Notes: a model not told the origin generated them from the sequence alone. A stretch of DNA of 45,429 nt from Saprospirales bacterium (GCA_002698985.1 PAAY01000054.1:1-45429), one strand, 5' to 3'. Shown: positions 15,127 to 23,248, counted from the stretch's first letter. Numbers and translations: made by a program.

Positions 15127-16464
15127 TTAATTAAAAAGCTGCTCCACCTTCTCGATGGCATCCGGCAAGGCAAAAACGATGGCCTTGTCATTCAGTTGAA
15201 AAATGAAATCCCCGTTCGGAATGATGCCCTGCTCTCCTCTAACCACAGCCGCCACAGTGGCGGTTTTCGGGAAATGCAGGTTTTTGAGTGCTTTTTTGGT
15301 CAGCCTGTTTTCTTTCGTCACAACGAATTCGATGACCTCGGCATCCACCCCATGCATGGCTGTGATGGCTTCCACTTTTCCTTTTCTGACGTAGCGGAAA
15401 ATGTTGTTGGCCGCAACGAGCTTTTTGTTGATCAGGGTGTCCACACCAATGTCCTGTGAAATGCGGATGTATTCCTTGTTCTCAACTTGGGCAATGGTTT
15501 TGAACACGCCGTTGTGTTTGGCGGTGAGGCTGGCAATGATATTCGTCTCGGAGTTGGGAGTCAGGGCGATGAAGGCGTCCATTTGGCTGAGCCCTTCCTG
15601 CTGGAGCAGGTCAATGTTGTCCGGCTTTCCGTGAATGATCAAAGAATTGCTCAACTCTGCAGCCAGTTCCTTGCACCGGTCTTTGTTCTGCTCTACAACG
15701 GTTACATGGTAGTCCTCTTCGAGCAAGCGAGCTGTCTCCAGTGCAAGTATGGAGCCACCGATGATCATCACCCTCTTGATGTCCCGCTTTTTGGCACCCG
15801 TCACCTGCTCCACCCTGCTTACATGACCGGGGAGGGAAACGATGTACACGTGATCATTTGGACGCAAGAGCAAATCACCGTGAGGGATAAGCGTTTGGCT
15901 GCCCCGCTGAACCGCTATCACACGGAGGTTCTGATAAGTCTCACCACCGAGTTCTTTCAGTTTGTGAAAGGCCAGGGGAGAATCGTCACCAATCGTCACG
16001 CCCGTCAAGATGATCTTACCGCCTTCAAATTCAAACAAATCGGTAAAGGAGCAGCGTCGGACAAGCCGGTGTATCTCTTTGGCTGCCAGCAGATTGGGGC
16101 TAAAGATGTTTTCGATGCCCAATTCGCTGAAAATTTCTCGGCTGTATTCCGAGACAAATTCAGTGTTGCTGACACGGGCAAGGGTATTCTTTGCCCCCAT
16201 CTTCCGGCCCAGCACGGCCGTTACGAGGTTGGTGGTTTCGTTTGCAGTGACCGCCAGCAGCAGGCGTGCTTTGCTGACTTCGGCTTCTTTCAGAATGGAA
16301 ATGGAAGATGCGTCACCCAGAATGGTGAGAACGTCCAAATGCTGAGCTGCATGCTCCAGAATGTCCGGATTGTTGTCAATCAGGGTGATGTCCTGGTTGT
16401 TGTAGCTCAAAAGTTCGGCAAGGTGAAAACCAAGATCACCTGCCCCTGCGATGATTATTTTCAT
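15127..16464 (-). CDS. trkA: Trk system potassium uptake protein TrkA
   Basis: TrkA is the peripheral cytoplasmic gating subunit that binds NAD(H) or ATP/ADP and controls TrkH. The 445-residue protein has the full double arrangement: a first Rossmann domain beginning IIAGAGDLGFHLAELL (3-18), a first TrkA-C domain (about 140-225), a second Rossmann domain starting at about 231 and a second TrkA-C domain ending the protein. The second nucleotide loop reads GGSILALETA rather than GxGxxG, suggesting weaker or altered binding in that half. The ATG at 16464 follows a -7 element and heads the operon. Confidence 0.96.
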   Translation of the reverse strand: MKIIIAGAGDLGFHLAELLSYNNQDITLIDNNPDILEHAAQHLDVLTILGDASSISILKEAEVSKARLLLAVTANETTNLVTAVLGRKMGAKNTLARVSNTEFVSEYSREIFSELGIENIFSPNLLAAKEIHRLVRRCSFTDLFEFEGGKIILTGVTIGDDSPLAFHKLKELGGETYQNLRVIAVQRGSQTLIPHGDLLLRPNDHVYIVSLPGHVSRVEQVTGAKKRDIKRVMIIGGSILALETARLLEEDYHVTVVEQNKDRCKELAAELSNSLIIHGKPDNIDLLQQEGLSQMDAFIALTPNSETNIIASLTAKHNGVFKTIAQVENKEYIRISQDIGVDTLINKKLVAANNIFRYVRKGKVEAITAMHGVDAEVIEFVVTKENRLTKKALKNLHFPKTATVAAVVRGEQGIIPNGDFIFQLNDKAIVFALPDAIEKVEQLFN

Positions 16465-16487
16465 TTTTCAATGGATTGAAAAGCGCG

Positions 16488-16495
16488 CAAAGGTA
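16488..16495 (-). promoter_or_regulatory. -7 promoter element of the trkA operon
   Basis: TACCTTTG on the minus strand matches TAnnTTTG exactly, 23 nt before the trkA ATG. A TTG lies 23 nt further upstream (16519-16521), slightly beyond the usual 19-21 spacing. Confidence 0.55.
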
Positions 16496-16517
16496 CTTTT
16501 CAAGCGCTTACAGCCCA

Positions 16518-17243
16518 TCAATTTCTGAAGAATTTCATGCGCTCGTGGCAGGAAGTTTTGGCCCAGTGACCGATGCCGAAGTTGAATTCCAGCAGTAATT
16601 GCGCCACCAGAGGATTGTTGGAGGCCTGGGAATCATATACATTTTCCCTGATGGGATTGGGATAGCCCTCTGCGTGACCTTCATCACTCACCAGGTCAGT
16701 GAATCCATAATGCACACGCAGGCCCAAACCAACTGAAAAAGTTTCGCTACCTCCCAAGTAGCCACCAAATCCAAAGACCCCGGCGAGGTAGTTGTCTTCG
16801 TAAAACGGATCGGGATCCTGCAATTGCACTTCGTTGTCGGTCTGCTCCACTGAGCGGATCAGGCTGTACATGGGTCCCACTTCGATGTAGGTGCGATTGC
16901 GTATGTACCGGTACAACAGGTACAGTTCCAGGCTGTTCCACTTCACTTCATTCTGCAGATCACCGGTGACATTGGGCAGGCTGTAATCCCATTTTTGCGA
17001 AGAAGAATTGAATAGCCCTTCCAGGGCAATGCCGTGCCAGGCTCCGAAATTGACGGCTACTTTGGCCCCAAAACCATACATGGGCGAAAGGGTATTGCGG
17101 TAAGTGTTGTCGTTCAGAATGTTTTTGTTCATCAGAAAAGACATTCCTCCGCCGCCTTTGAGCGCCGTTTCAAGCCAGATTTCCTGGGCGTTCAGTACAA
17201 GTACAAACAACAGTGCAGAGAGTGTAAGGGTGAGTTTCTTCAT
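16518..17243 (-). CDS. PorT-like outer-membrane beta-barrel protein
   Basis: A 241-residue protein with a signal peptide (Met-Lys-Lys-Leu-Thr-Leu..., cleavage after VLNAQ at about 19) and a barrel-like pattern of short amphipathic strands rich in Tyr, Gly and Phe, resembling the small Bacteroidota outer-membrane beta-barrel (PorT-like) group. The C-terminal LLLEFNFGIG strand is typical, but it is followed by a basic tail of some 15 residues, which is unusual for a barrel. The open frame extends upstream to 17294, but the -7 box at 17272-17279 lies inside that extension and the signal peptide begins at 17243. Function unknown. Confidence 0.8.
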   Translation of the reverse strand: MKKLTLTLSALLFVLVLNAQEIWLETALKGGGGMSFLMNKNILNDNTYRNTLSPMYGFGAKVAVNFGAWHGIALEGLFNSSSQKWDYSLPNVTGDLQNEVKWNSLELYLLYRYIRNRTYIEVGPMYSLIRSVEQTDNEVQLQDPDPFYEDNYLAGVFGFGGYLGGSETFSVGLGLRVHYGFTDLVSDEGHAEGYPNPIRENVYDSQASNNPLVAQLLLEFNFGIGHWAKTSCHERMKFFRN

Positions 17244-17271
17244 GAATCTTGCTATTTGGTTTACAGATGCA

Positions 17272-17279
17272 CAAACATA
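17272..17279 (-). promoter_or_regulatory. -7 promoter element of the PorT-like gene
   Basis: TATGTTTG on the minus strand is an exact consensus match 28 nt before the ATG at 17243. It supports the shorter start and shows the gene need not depend on the upstream receptor gene. Confidence 0.55.
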
Positions 17280-17352
17280 CGGCAAAACCCTCATGAAAAG
17301 CGAGTGCTGCCAGCCATTGATTCAGCCGGCAGCACCCTGCAAATTACTTCGA

Positions 17353-19569
17353 TCATTCGATCCACCAGCGCAGCCCGACATAGGCTCTGGCGCCCACCAG
17401 CGGCGCCCAAACCTGCATGGCATCGAAGTGTTCGCCGAAGGGGTTGTCGAAATCGATGATGGCGTGCTCCTGCCGGTAATCGGTCAGATTCTCCCCGCCC
17501 GCGTACAATTCCAGGTTTTTGAAGCGACGGGTCACCTGTGCATTGAAAATGGTGTAAACGGGTGTGTTTCCGCTGAATTGGTCTTTGAATTCAGCGGGCA
17601 CCTGATGGTCGTCGGCAAAGCGCTGGCTGCCAACGATCTGAGCGTTCAGATTGAACATCCAGTTTTCTGACGGGGTCTCGTAGTCAACGGTAAGCAATGC
17701 CCGGTGCGGAGCATGCAGGGGTTTCTGCCGGAAGCCATCTTTGTAGTCGATTCTCACGTCGTTGTACTTCCAGATGGCCTTTACATCCAGGCCTTCCAGC
17801 AGTTCGTAATTCAGGGATACCAAAAGGCTGTTGGAACGGCTGCGACCGTCGAGGTTGTAGAACAGCACGGCGCCATGCTCGTATTCCATGTCCATCACTA
17901 CCTGCTGCTCAAAGCGGGTGTGGTAGGCGTCAATGACCAGTTGGAGGTGTTTGTGGCCAATGTCAAAGTTCTTCGTGAAATTCAGGCCCACATTGGTGGC
18001 CTCTTCGATATCCAGCTCTGTTTCGAAGATGAGGTGGCGGGAACTGGCCAGCACACTCAGGTTTTCTGACAGCACCTGCGCCGTGCGCCAGGCCTTGCCT
18101 GCACTGAAACGCAGGATTGTTTCTTCATCAAAGTTGTACTTGATGTTCAATCTCGGGGTGAACAGCAGCCCGTACCGGTTGTGGTGATCGAGGCGGGCTC
18201 CGGCGATGACACCGATTTTGTTCCAAAACCCTTCGCCAACGTGCGGTTGATACAAATACTCGGCAAAAACGCCGGGCAATTTCTCCCTACGGCTCAGGTC
18301 CTCTTCATCGAGCATTTCTTTGTAATCGTCGTACTGGTAACTGGCCCCGAGGTTCCATTTGTGGTCCTCATTGGCGAAAGCCGAAGAAAAGACAAGGTTG
18401 GCATAGGCCGAATTCTGCGTGCCGGTGTACTCAGAGAGTCCGAATCGGTTGGCGGTTTTGTGACGGGACAGGCTGTAAATGAACCCGATGGAACTATGAT
18501 CATTCGCCAGGCCCAGGTAGCCAATCTTGCCGAAGAGCTCGGCCCTGTCATTCTGTTGCTGAATGGTGTAAGGCAGTGTGCCGTCGGGTAACAGTGCTGC
18601 TATCTGCCCGCTGCTCCTTTCGTCGGAAACGACATGCAGGTTGAGTTGCGAACGCAGGAACTCTCCACGGTAAAAAGTGCGGAACAAACCAATCAGAGAG
18701 GTTTTCTTCGGAAGATCGGTAAAGGTATCGCCGTTTTTATCGAATTCACCACGAACTGTGCTGCCGTGCAACAGCACCCCGCTGGACCACTCATCGTTCC
18801 ATTTGTGGTTCAGGTGGACGTTGAGCTCTCCCCGCTCCGTTGTGGAACCAAAGGCATTGATGAACAGCGGCTTGTCCTGCCAGGGCTTGGCCAGCTCAAC
18901 ATTGATCTGGCCGGCAGCACCTCCATAGCCGCTCTGCACCGTGCTGGAACCCTTGGAAATCTGAATGCCCTGAATCCAGGTGCCAGGAATGAAATCCAGC
19001 CCAAGCGGGGTGGCCAGCCCGTAGAGCGTAGGCCGTTTTTCGAGCAGCATCTGGGTGTAAACGCCCCGAAGGCCGAGCATCTGCACCTCTTTGGCGCTGG
19101 TTACGGCATCCTGGATGGCAACATCAACGGCACCCGTGGTTTCAAAACTTTCGGCCAGGCTGCAACAGGGTGCCTTCCGCAATTCCTTGCTCGAAACATA
19201 CTCCAGGTTGCCGGTCTTCAGGGTGGAAGTGTATTGATCTTTGGCTCCGGCAGTCACCTCCACGGTGTTCAACTCCACCACTTCCTCCACCAGGATGAAC
19301 AGTGAGTCTTCTTCCGGCCAGACCTCTACGAGAGACGGCTCGATGCCCACATACTGGACCAGCAGCCAGGCAGTGTCCGGGCGCCTGGCCAGCCAGAATT
19401 CGCCGTTTTCGTCGGAAACGGTGCCCTCGCCGCTATCTTCCCATTGCACGGTGGCACCGATCAGGTTCTCGCCGTTTTGGTTAAAGATATTTCCATAAAG
19501 GAGCTGGTTTTGCCCCATCAAACTGATAGCCGATACAAGTCCGGCCATTATTAGAAGTGCCTTTTTCAT
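17353..19569 (-). CDS. TonB-dependent receptor with Cys-Cys plug motif
   Basis: TonB-dependent receptors import scarce nutrients across the outer membrane using energy from TonB/ExbBD. The 738-residue protein has a signal peptide (about 1-19), a carboxypeptidase-regulatory-like beta-sandwich (about 20-100), a plug domain (about 115-230, including VQMLGLRGVYTQMLL and ISKGSSTVQSGYGGAAGQI) and a 22-strand-type barrel ending in Trp-Trp-Ile-Glu. The plug contains RKAPCCSLAESFET with adjacent C135 and C136, a motif I associate with a receptor subgroup found with metal-handling genes. The ligand is not known; copper or another soft metal is an inference. It follows the cysteine-rich gene by 89 nt. 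Confidence 0.92.
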   Translation of the reverse strand: MKKALLIMAGLVSAISLMGQNQLLYGNIFNQNGENLIGATVQWEDSGEGTVSDENGEFWLARRPDTAWLLVQYVGIEPSLVEVWPEEDSLFILVEEVVELNTVEVTAGAKDQYTSTLKTGNLEYVSSKELRKAPCCSLAESFETTGAVDVAIQDAVTSAKEVQMLGLRGVYTQMLLEKRPTLYGLATPLGLDFIPGTWIQGIQISKGSSTVQSGYGGAAGQINVELAKPWQDKPLFINAFGSTTERGELNVHLNHKWNDEWSSGVLLHGSTVRGEFDKNGDTFTDLPKKTSLIGLFRTFYRGEFLRSQLNLHVVSDERSSGQIAALLPDGTLPYTIQQQNDRAELFGKIGYLGLANDHSSIGFIYSLSRHKTANRFGLSEYTGTQNSAYANLVFSSAFANEDHKWNLGASYQYDDYKEMLDEEDLSRREKLPGVFAEYLYQPHVGEGFWNKIGVIAGARLDHHNRYGLLFTPRLNIKYNFDEETILRFSAGKAWRTAQVLSENLSVLASSRHLIFETELDIEEATNVGLNFTKNFDIGHKHLQLVIDAYHTRFEQQVVMDMEYEHGAVLFYNLDGRSRSNSLLVSLNYELLEGLDVKAIWKYNDVRIDYKDGFRQKPLHAPHRALLTVDYETPSENWMFNLNAQIVGSQRFADDHQVPAEFKDQFSGNTPVYTIFNAQVTRRFKNLELYAGGENLTDYRQEHAIIDFDNPFGEHFDAMQVWAPLVGARAYVGLRWWIE

Positions 19570-19658
19570 AAGGTATATTGATTGGTTATCGTCTAAATGC
19601 AGAAAAGCGCCAAACCGGTGGTCAGGCTCAAAAATTTTTCAGCTTGCGAAACCAATCT

Positions 19659-20063
19659 CTAACAAAGGAAGACCTGGATGACCGACAGGAGATCGTTGCC
19701 CGAAGGGCGATGGAGAGAAAGAAAATTATCCGGAAGGGTTTGAGAAGAAGTGGATTCGACCTTTGGTAATGGAGGAAAAGAAAGGATCGGAATCAGTGCC
19801 TTGGTTGTTATCAGGCTCTTTTCCTTCGTCAAAACAAGGCTCAAATCTGCCTTGAGGTAAATGATTTTGCAATCCGCACAATCAGTTGCCCCGGAGGCAT
19901 CCAGGCAACCACCGCTTTGACATGGATCGTCAGGACAAGCCAGTGAGGCAACGAGCTGATCCTTGCAATGGCAGTAAACCTGGTGAATGGGCACCCCCAC
20001 TCCACCGATGGTGAAGAGCAGCAGGAGGCCAATGGCCAGGATATTTTTCCGGTGCTTTTTCAT
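19659..20063 (-). CDS. HYC_CC_PP-like cysteine-rich small exported protein
   Basis: The 134-residue protein has an N-terminal hydrophobic segment (about 8-26) with a basic start, so it is exported or membrane-anchored. Eight cysteines follow (31, 33, 43, 48, 53, 62, 65 and the last residue, 134), with HQVYCHC at 27-33 and FPPLP at 96-100. The layout resembles the HYC_CC_PP family, although the Cys-Cys pair is absent and the match is loose. Such proteins sit next to TonB-dependent receptors in Bacteroidota and are suspected metal handlers; function is unproven. The frame extends to 20210, but the basic-hydrophobic signal starts at 20063. It directly precedes the receptor gene on the same strand. 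Confidence 0.75.
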   Translation of the reverse strand: MKKHRKNILAIGLLLLFTIGGVGVPIHQVYCHCKDQLVASLACPDDPCQSGGCLDASGATDCADCKIIYLKADLSLVLTKEKSLITTKALIPILSFPPLPKVESTSSQTLPDNFLSLHRPSGNDLLSVIQVFLC

Positions 20064-20071
20064 TTGAGTCA

Positions 20072-20079
20072 CAAAGGTA
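20072..20079 (-). promoter_or_regulatory. -7 promoter element of the cysteine-rich gene and receptor
   Basis: TACCTTTG on the minus strand is an exact TAnnTTTG match only 8 nt before the ATG at 20063. If active it gives an almost leaderless message. Confidence 0.5.
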
Positions 20080-20157
20080 ATCATGCAAGAATGATTCCCG
20101 ATTGTCGATCGAAGTTTTGTCGGCTCAACGCAACGGAAAAACCCTTCAAAAACGCAA

Positions 20158-20190
20158 ACAGCTGACAGCACTCGGAGTGCTGTCAGCTGT
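20158..20190 (-). terminator. Perfect 16-bp palindrome, terminator of the fusion gene
   Basis: ACAGCTGACAGCACTC (20158-20173) and GAGTGCTGTCAGCTGT (20175-20190) are perfect inverted copies with one central base. On the minus strand it lies 35 nt after the stop of the fusion gene and is followed by TTTGCGTTTTTG. A run of eight A flanks it on the other side. The very small loop is unusual for a terminator; the central pairs would have to open. Confidence 0.7.
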
Positions 20191-20225
20191 AAAAAAAACT
20201 TTAAAAACAACTAGCAAAAACCTCT

Positions 20226-22616
20226 TTACGACGACGTTCGACTGAAAGCAAAGCGGCGGACCATGGTCACTGCCAGGTGCATGCCGATGCCGAACAGCGC
20301 CCAGAAGATCATCCGGGCACGGCGGATGAGGCCAAAGGTGAGTCCGAGTGAAGTGCTGTAACCGAGAAAATCCAATGCGGTGGAAATACCTGCCTCATTG
20401 ACACCTATTCCCTGCGGGATGATGACGAACAAGGTGGCACTGGCAGCAATCAGACCCGCCACAGCTACCAGCTCGATGACCGACGGTTCAAAGCCAAGCA
20501 GGTAGAAAATGGCGTAGATCTCCAGCAGGTTGAACACCCTGCCGGTAAACTTGAACAAAAAAGCGAGGAAAAACCTGCCCGGAGGGGTGGGCTCATTCCG
20601 GAAGTCCTCAACTATTTGGAGCTTCTTCAGGAAAAAGCCTGCAATTTTCGATGGTGCAGATGTGAGCGCCAGCGCGATGATGCCAATGGCTGCCACACCA
20701 AACACGATGGCAAGCACGGTCAATGGCACACGGTAAACCGCATCCACCGGAACAAAAATGAGGGTCAGGCTCACCATTACCGAAGAAAACAACATACCGG
20801 TGATGGCGTGGATGAAGCGGTCGGTCACTACTGCCCGGCTGGCCGTTTGCCAGTCCAGCCAATTGGTCAGGTGTTTGATTTTGAAGGGCTCACCACCCAG
20901 ACCGGCAGCAGGAATGATATTGCCATAAGCATCACCGACCATCTGGTTGTACAAGAGGTCGTGGAAAGGCACTTTGCCCCGCACCAAAGTGCGGATGCAC
21001 ATGGTGTTGGCCAAAATCCACAGAATGGCAATGCTGAATACGAGGAATACCTGATTGCCCACCGCAGACAGCGACTGTGTCACCACCCCAACATCCATCT
21101 TCATGATGAGGAGGGTCAGGATGACCACCCCCAGCAAGTAAAAAACGATGGGGTCGATTCTGGCAAAAAGGCTTGCTCCTTTCTCTGCAAGGGTGGCTGC
21201 ACGGATGGAACGGGAAACCCAAATGGCGTTGAACGTGATGCCGATCAACGCTACCCAAAACATGGCTTCACTCAGGAATGCCGCCGTAAGTATGAAAGCC
21301 ACAAAGGCCAGCACATCCCGCTTGCTCAGCTGCTGCACCAAACCGAAAGCCCAGCGCGGCACCCTGTTGCGCAAAGGCATTTTCCGACGGGAAGTCAGGT
21401 CATTGGCCGTGCGCTCCCTGGCCATGCCGAAGGCCATCATCTGACCCAGCATGTAAATACCCAGCGCAGCAAGTATGATCAAAGCAAAAAGGTAAACTTT
21501 TGAACCCGTGGCTTTCCAGGCGCTCACGCCCAGGGCCCCGAAAAAGAAGAAATAACGGAAATGCCCCGCCAGCTCTGCATACCACTCGCCAAAGCGGGAA
21601 GTGCGCAGGGTAAGCCTTGCCAGCTCGCCGTCGCTGCCATCCAGGATGCTGGCAACCTGAAACAAAAAGGCACCCAGCACGATGAGCGGATAATTCGCAG
21701 TGCCTGCAAACCAGGCTCCTACCAACGACAAGATCAGGGTAATGGTAGTCAGCCAGTTGGGGTGAAGGCCCCAGTTGGCCAGCAACATGCTCAGGCGGGT
21801 GGAGAAAAAACGGTTGAAATTGCGGCTAACCCAGCCATCGCCCGGACGGCAGAGGGTTTGCATCAAGCGGCGCTCGGCCTCGGCTTTCATGTCCGGATTG
21901 TCAACGTCTTGCCAAAAGGGCTTCTGAAGCCGGATGGCCCTGACGCCACTGTCATCGATGAAATGCTGTACGATGTGCGAAACGGAGGTGGCACCTTCGG
22001 CAACTTTATCAGCCACACGCTTGCCATAGCCTTCGGGGAAATAAAACAGACCAATATCCACCAGGTCGTAGTCGTCGATCTCTTTCCCGATGTTGCCGAT
22101 GAAACCCTTTTGGGATTTCACCTTGGTGGCGTCATCCATGTCGAAAACATCGTTCAGGTTGGGATCGCAGGCCAGTGCCGGGAGCTCAGGCGTCTGCAAT
22201 GCCTTGCTGACGAAATTCTCTATGGTATCAACGGAAAAGATGTGATCGGACATGGCCAGCAGGAATGGCCCCTCGAAACCAGCGGCCGCAGCGCCAAAAG
22301 AAACGCCATTGCCTTTCTCGTAATCTTCGCAAACGACGTATTCGATGTCCAGCCCTTTCAGCCGGGGCAGCGCCTCCATTTTCGGAACGATCTGATCCCG
22401 GTACGCACCCACACTGATGCGAAAATGTTCAACGCCGGCCTTGTTCAGGGTAAGAATGGCTCTTTCCAACAGGCGCAGCCCACCAACTTTCATGAGGACC
22501 TTCGGCAATTGCTCACCGTTTTCACGGAATCGCTGGCTTTTGCCGGCGGCCAGGATCACCGCATTGCGGACAGGAGAAAAACGCTGAGAAGTTGTTATCT
22601 GTGTAGCTGCGTTCAT
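20226..22616 (-). CDS. Three-domain fusion: nucleotidyltransferase + CDP-alcohol phosphotransferase + LPG-synthase-type flippase
   Basis: The 796-residue protein joins three modules. Residues ~17-245 are a sugar/polyol-phosphate nucleotidyltransferase (LAAGKSQRF 22-30, PKVL 38-41, MSDHIF 122-127, FWQDVD 234-239) close to archaeal inositol-1-phosphate cytidylyltransferases. Residues ~265-480 are a membrane CDP-alcohol phosphotransferase with DGSDGELAR (326-334) and G343, but the canonical late Asps are replaced by Ala347 and Gly351. Residues ~485-790 are an AglD/MprF-like transmembrane domain (GNIIPAAGLGGEPFK 565-579, IIPQGIGVNEAG 732-743). Domains 1-2 resemble the archaeal bifunctional di-myo-inositol-phosphate enzyme; domain 3 suggests product translocation. 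A headgroup-lipid or polyol-phosphodiester role is inferred. Start at 22616 fits the N-terminal domain. No partner enzyme is adjacent. Confidence 0.9.
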   Translation of the reverse strand: MNAATQITTSQRFSPVRNAVILAAGKSQRFRENGEQLPKVLMKVGGLRLLERAILTLNKAGVEHFRISVGAYRDQIVPKMEALPRLKGLDIEYVVCEDYEKGNGVSFGAAAAGFEGPFLLAMSDHIFSVDTIENFVSKALQTPELPALACDPNLNDVFDMDDATKVKSQKGFIGNIGKEIDDYDLVDIGLFYFPEGYGKRVADKVAEGATSVSHIVQHFIDDSGVRAIRLQKPFWQDVDNPDMKAEAERRLMQTLCRPGDGWVSRNFNRFFSTRLSMLLANWGLHPNWLTTITLILSLVGAWFAGTANYPLIVLGAFLFQVASILDGSDGELARLTLRTSRFGEWYAELAGHFRYFFFFGALGVSAWKATGSKVYLFALIILAALGIYMLGQMMAFGMARERTANDLTSRRKMPLRNRVPRWAFGLVQQLSKRDVLAFVAFILTAAFLSEAMFWVALIGITFNAIWVSRSIRAATLAEKGASLFARIDPIVFYLLGVVILTLLIMKMDVGVVTQSLSAVGNQVFLVFSIAILWILANTMCIRTLVRGKVPFHDLLYNQMVGDAYGNIIPAAGLGGEPFKIKHLTNWLDWQTASRAVVTDRFIHAITGMLFSSVMVSLTLIFVPVDAVYRVPLTVLAIVFGVAAIGIIALALTSAPSKIAGFFLKKLQIVEDFRNEPTPPGRFFLAFLFKFTGRVFNLLEIYAIFYLLGFEPSVIELVAVAGLIAASATLFVIIPQGIGVNEAGISTALDFLGYSTSLGLTFGLIRRARMIFWALFGIGMHLAVTMVRRFAFSRTSS

Positions 22617-22730
22617 GCTGGTTGTGGTTGTCGGTTACCGTTTTGTTAACGCCCCAGGCTTCAAACGGTTAAAAAATGCCCAACGCTGCTGAAAGTTCAC
22701 TGTAGCAGTGATAAGTTTCATCAATGTCCT

Positions 22731-22764
22731 GGAAAAAACAAAGGCCACCCCTGCTTGGGATGGC
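22731..22764 (-). terminator. Terminator of tRNA-Ser
   Basis: On the minus strand GGCCATCCC pairs with GGGGTGGCC (one mismatch), followed by TTTGTTTTTT, about 6 nt after the tRNA 3' end. Confidence 0.8.
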
Positions 22765-22769
22765 CATGG

Positions 22770-22856
22770 GCGGAGGGGGAGGGATTCGAACCCCCGGTAC
22801 CTTGCGGTACGCCGGTTTTCAAGACCGGTGCAATAAACCAGGCTCTGCCACCCCTC
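22770..22856 (-). tRNA. tRNA-Ser (anticodon TGA)
   Basis: The 87-nt gene has acceptor arms GGAGGGG/CCCCTCC with discriminator G, the anticodon loop CTTGAAA giving anticodon TGA (plus-strand 22818-22820) within a CCGGT/ACCGG stem, a long class II variable arm (GTACCGCAAGGTAC) as expected for serine, and a T-arm with GGTTCGAATCC. CCA is not encoded. It reads UCN serine codons. Confidence 0.95.
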
Positions 22857-22994
22857 CTCTTTGTCTTTACCTTCGGAAAACAGTTTTTCAACTGCCACCA
22901 AAAGTTCTCGCTTCGTTAAGCGGGCGCAAAGGTAAAAGGTTTGATGAAAAATCAAATTCGGGTGGCAGGAATTATTTTTTGGTGAGGAATCGAG

Positions 22995-23026
22995 GAATGA
23001 GCGCACTGCAAAAAGTGCGCTCATTC
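22995..23026. repeat. Perfect 13-bp inverted repeat
   Basis: GAATGAGCGCACT (22995-23007) and AGTGCGCTCATTC (23014-23026) flank a GCAAAA loop. The T tract is weak on either strand, so it is not a classic terminator, although it lies downstream of the minus-strand gene at 23249. Confidence 0.7.
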
Positions 23027-23029
23027 GTT

Positions 23030-23070
23030 TAGAGGGGTTAAGAGAGGTTTAGAGAAGTTGAGAGGGGTTG
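23030..23070. repeat. Degenerate 9-10 nt direct repeats (AGAGGGGTT type)
   Basis: Four consecutive units (AGAGGGGTTA, AGAGAGGTTT, AGAGAAGTTG, AGAGGGGTTG) follow each other head to tail. A 14-nt segment (23052-23065) recurs exactly, inverted, after smc at 41568-41581. Confidence 0.65.
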
Positions 23071-23248
23071 CGCCTGGTCGCCTATATACCCCTCTAAACC
23101 AAGACTTTAGGACAAACTCATCTTCTGTTGACTTACGGAACTAGCGCCAAATTCAATAGAAAATGACTTTTTGCCCCGTTGGCTATCGGGGGACTCAGGA
23201 ACTCAGGGATGAAAGAGCTAGCCCTCCCTAATCCCTACTCTCTACTCC

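Larger units (their letters stand above)
22857..23248. other. Repeat-rich intergenic region
   Basis: This gap contains no supportable gene. It holds short tandem micro-repeats (GAGGAAT at 22984-22990 and 22992-22998), a perfect long palindrome at 22995-23026, a run of degenerate AGAGGGGTT-like units at 23030-23070, GGACTCA/GGAACTCA at about 23191-23206, and CCCTAATCCC-type degenerate repeats at about 23224-23253 leading into the next gene's stop. Confidence 0.6.

Noticed and set aside
15487-16479. 330-residue plus-strand frame opposite trkA
   Set aside because: trkA on the minus strand has full conserved structure; the plus-strand frame has no recognisable feature.
20616-22649. Plus-strand frames of 295 and 362 residues opposite the three-domain fusion
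   Set aside because: Composition (His/Gln/Gly-rich) and position mark them as antisense shadows; the minus strand carries clear conserved motifs.
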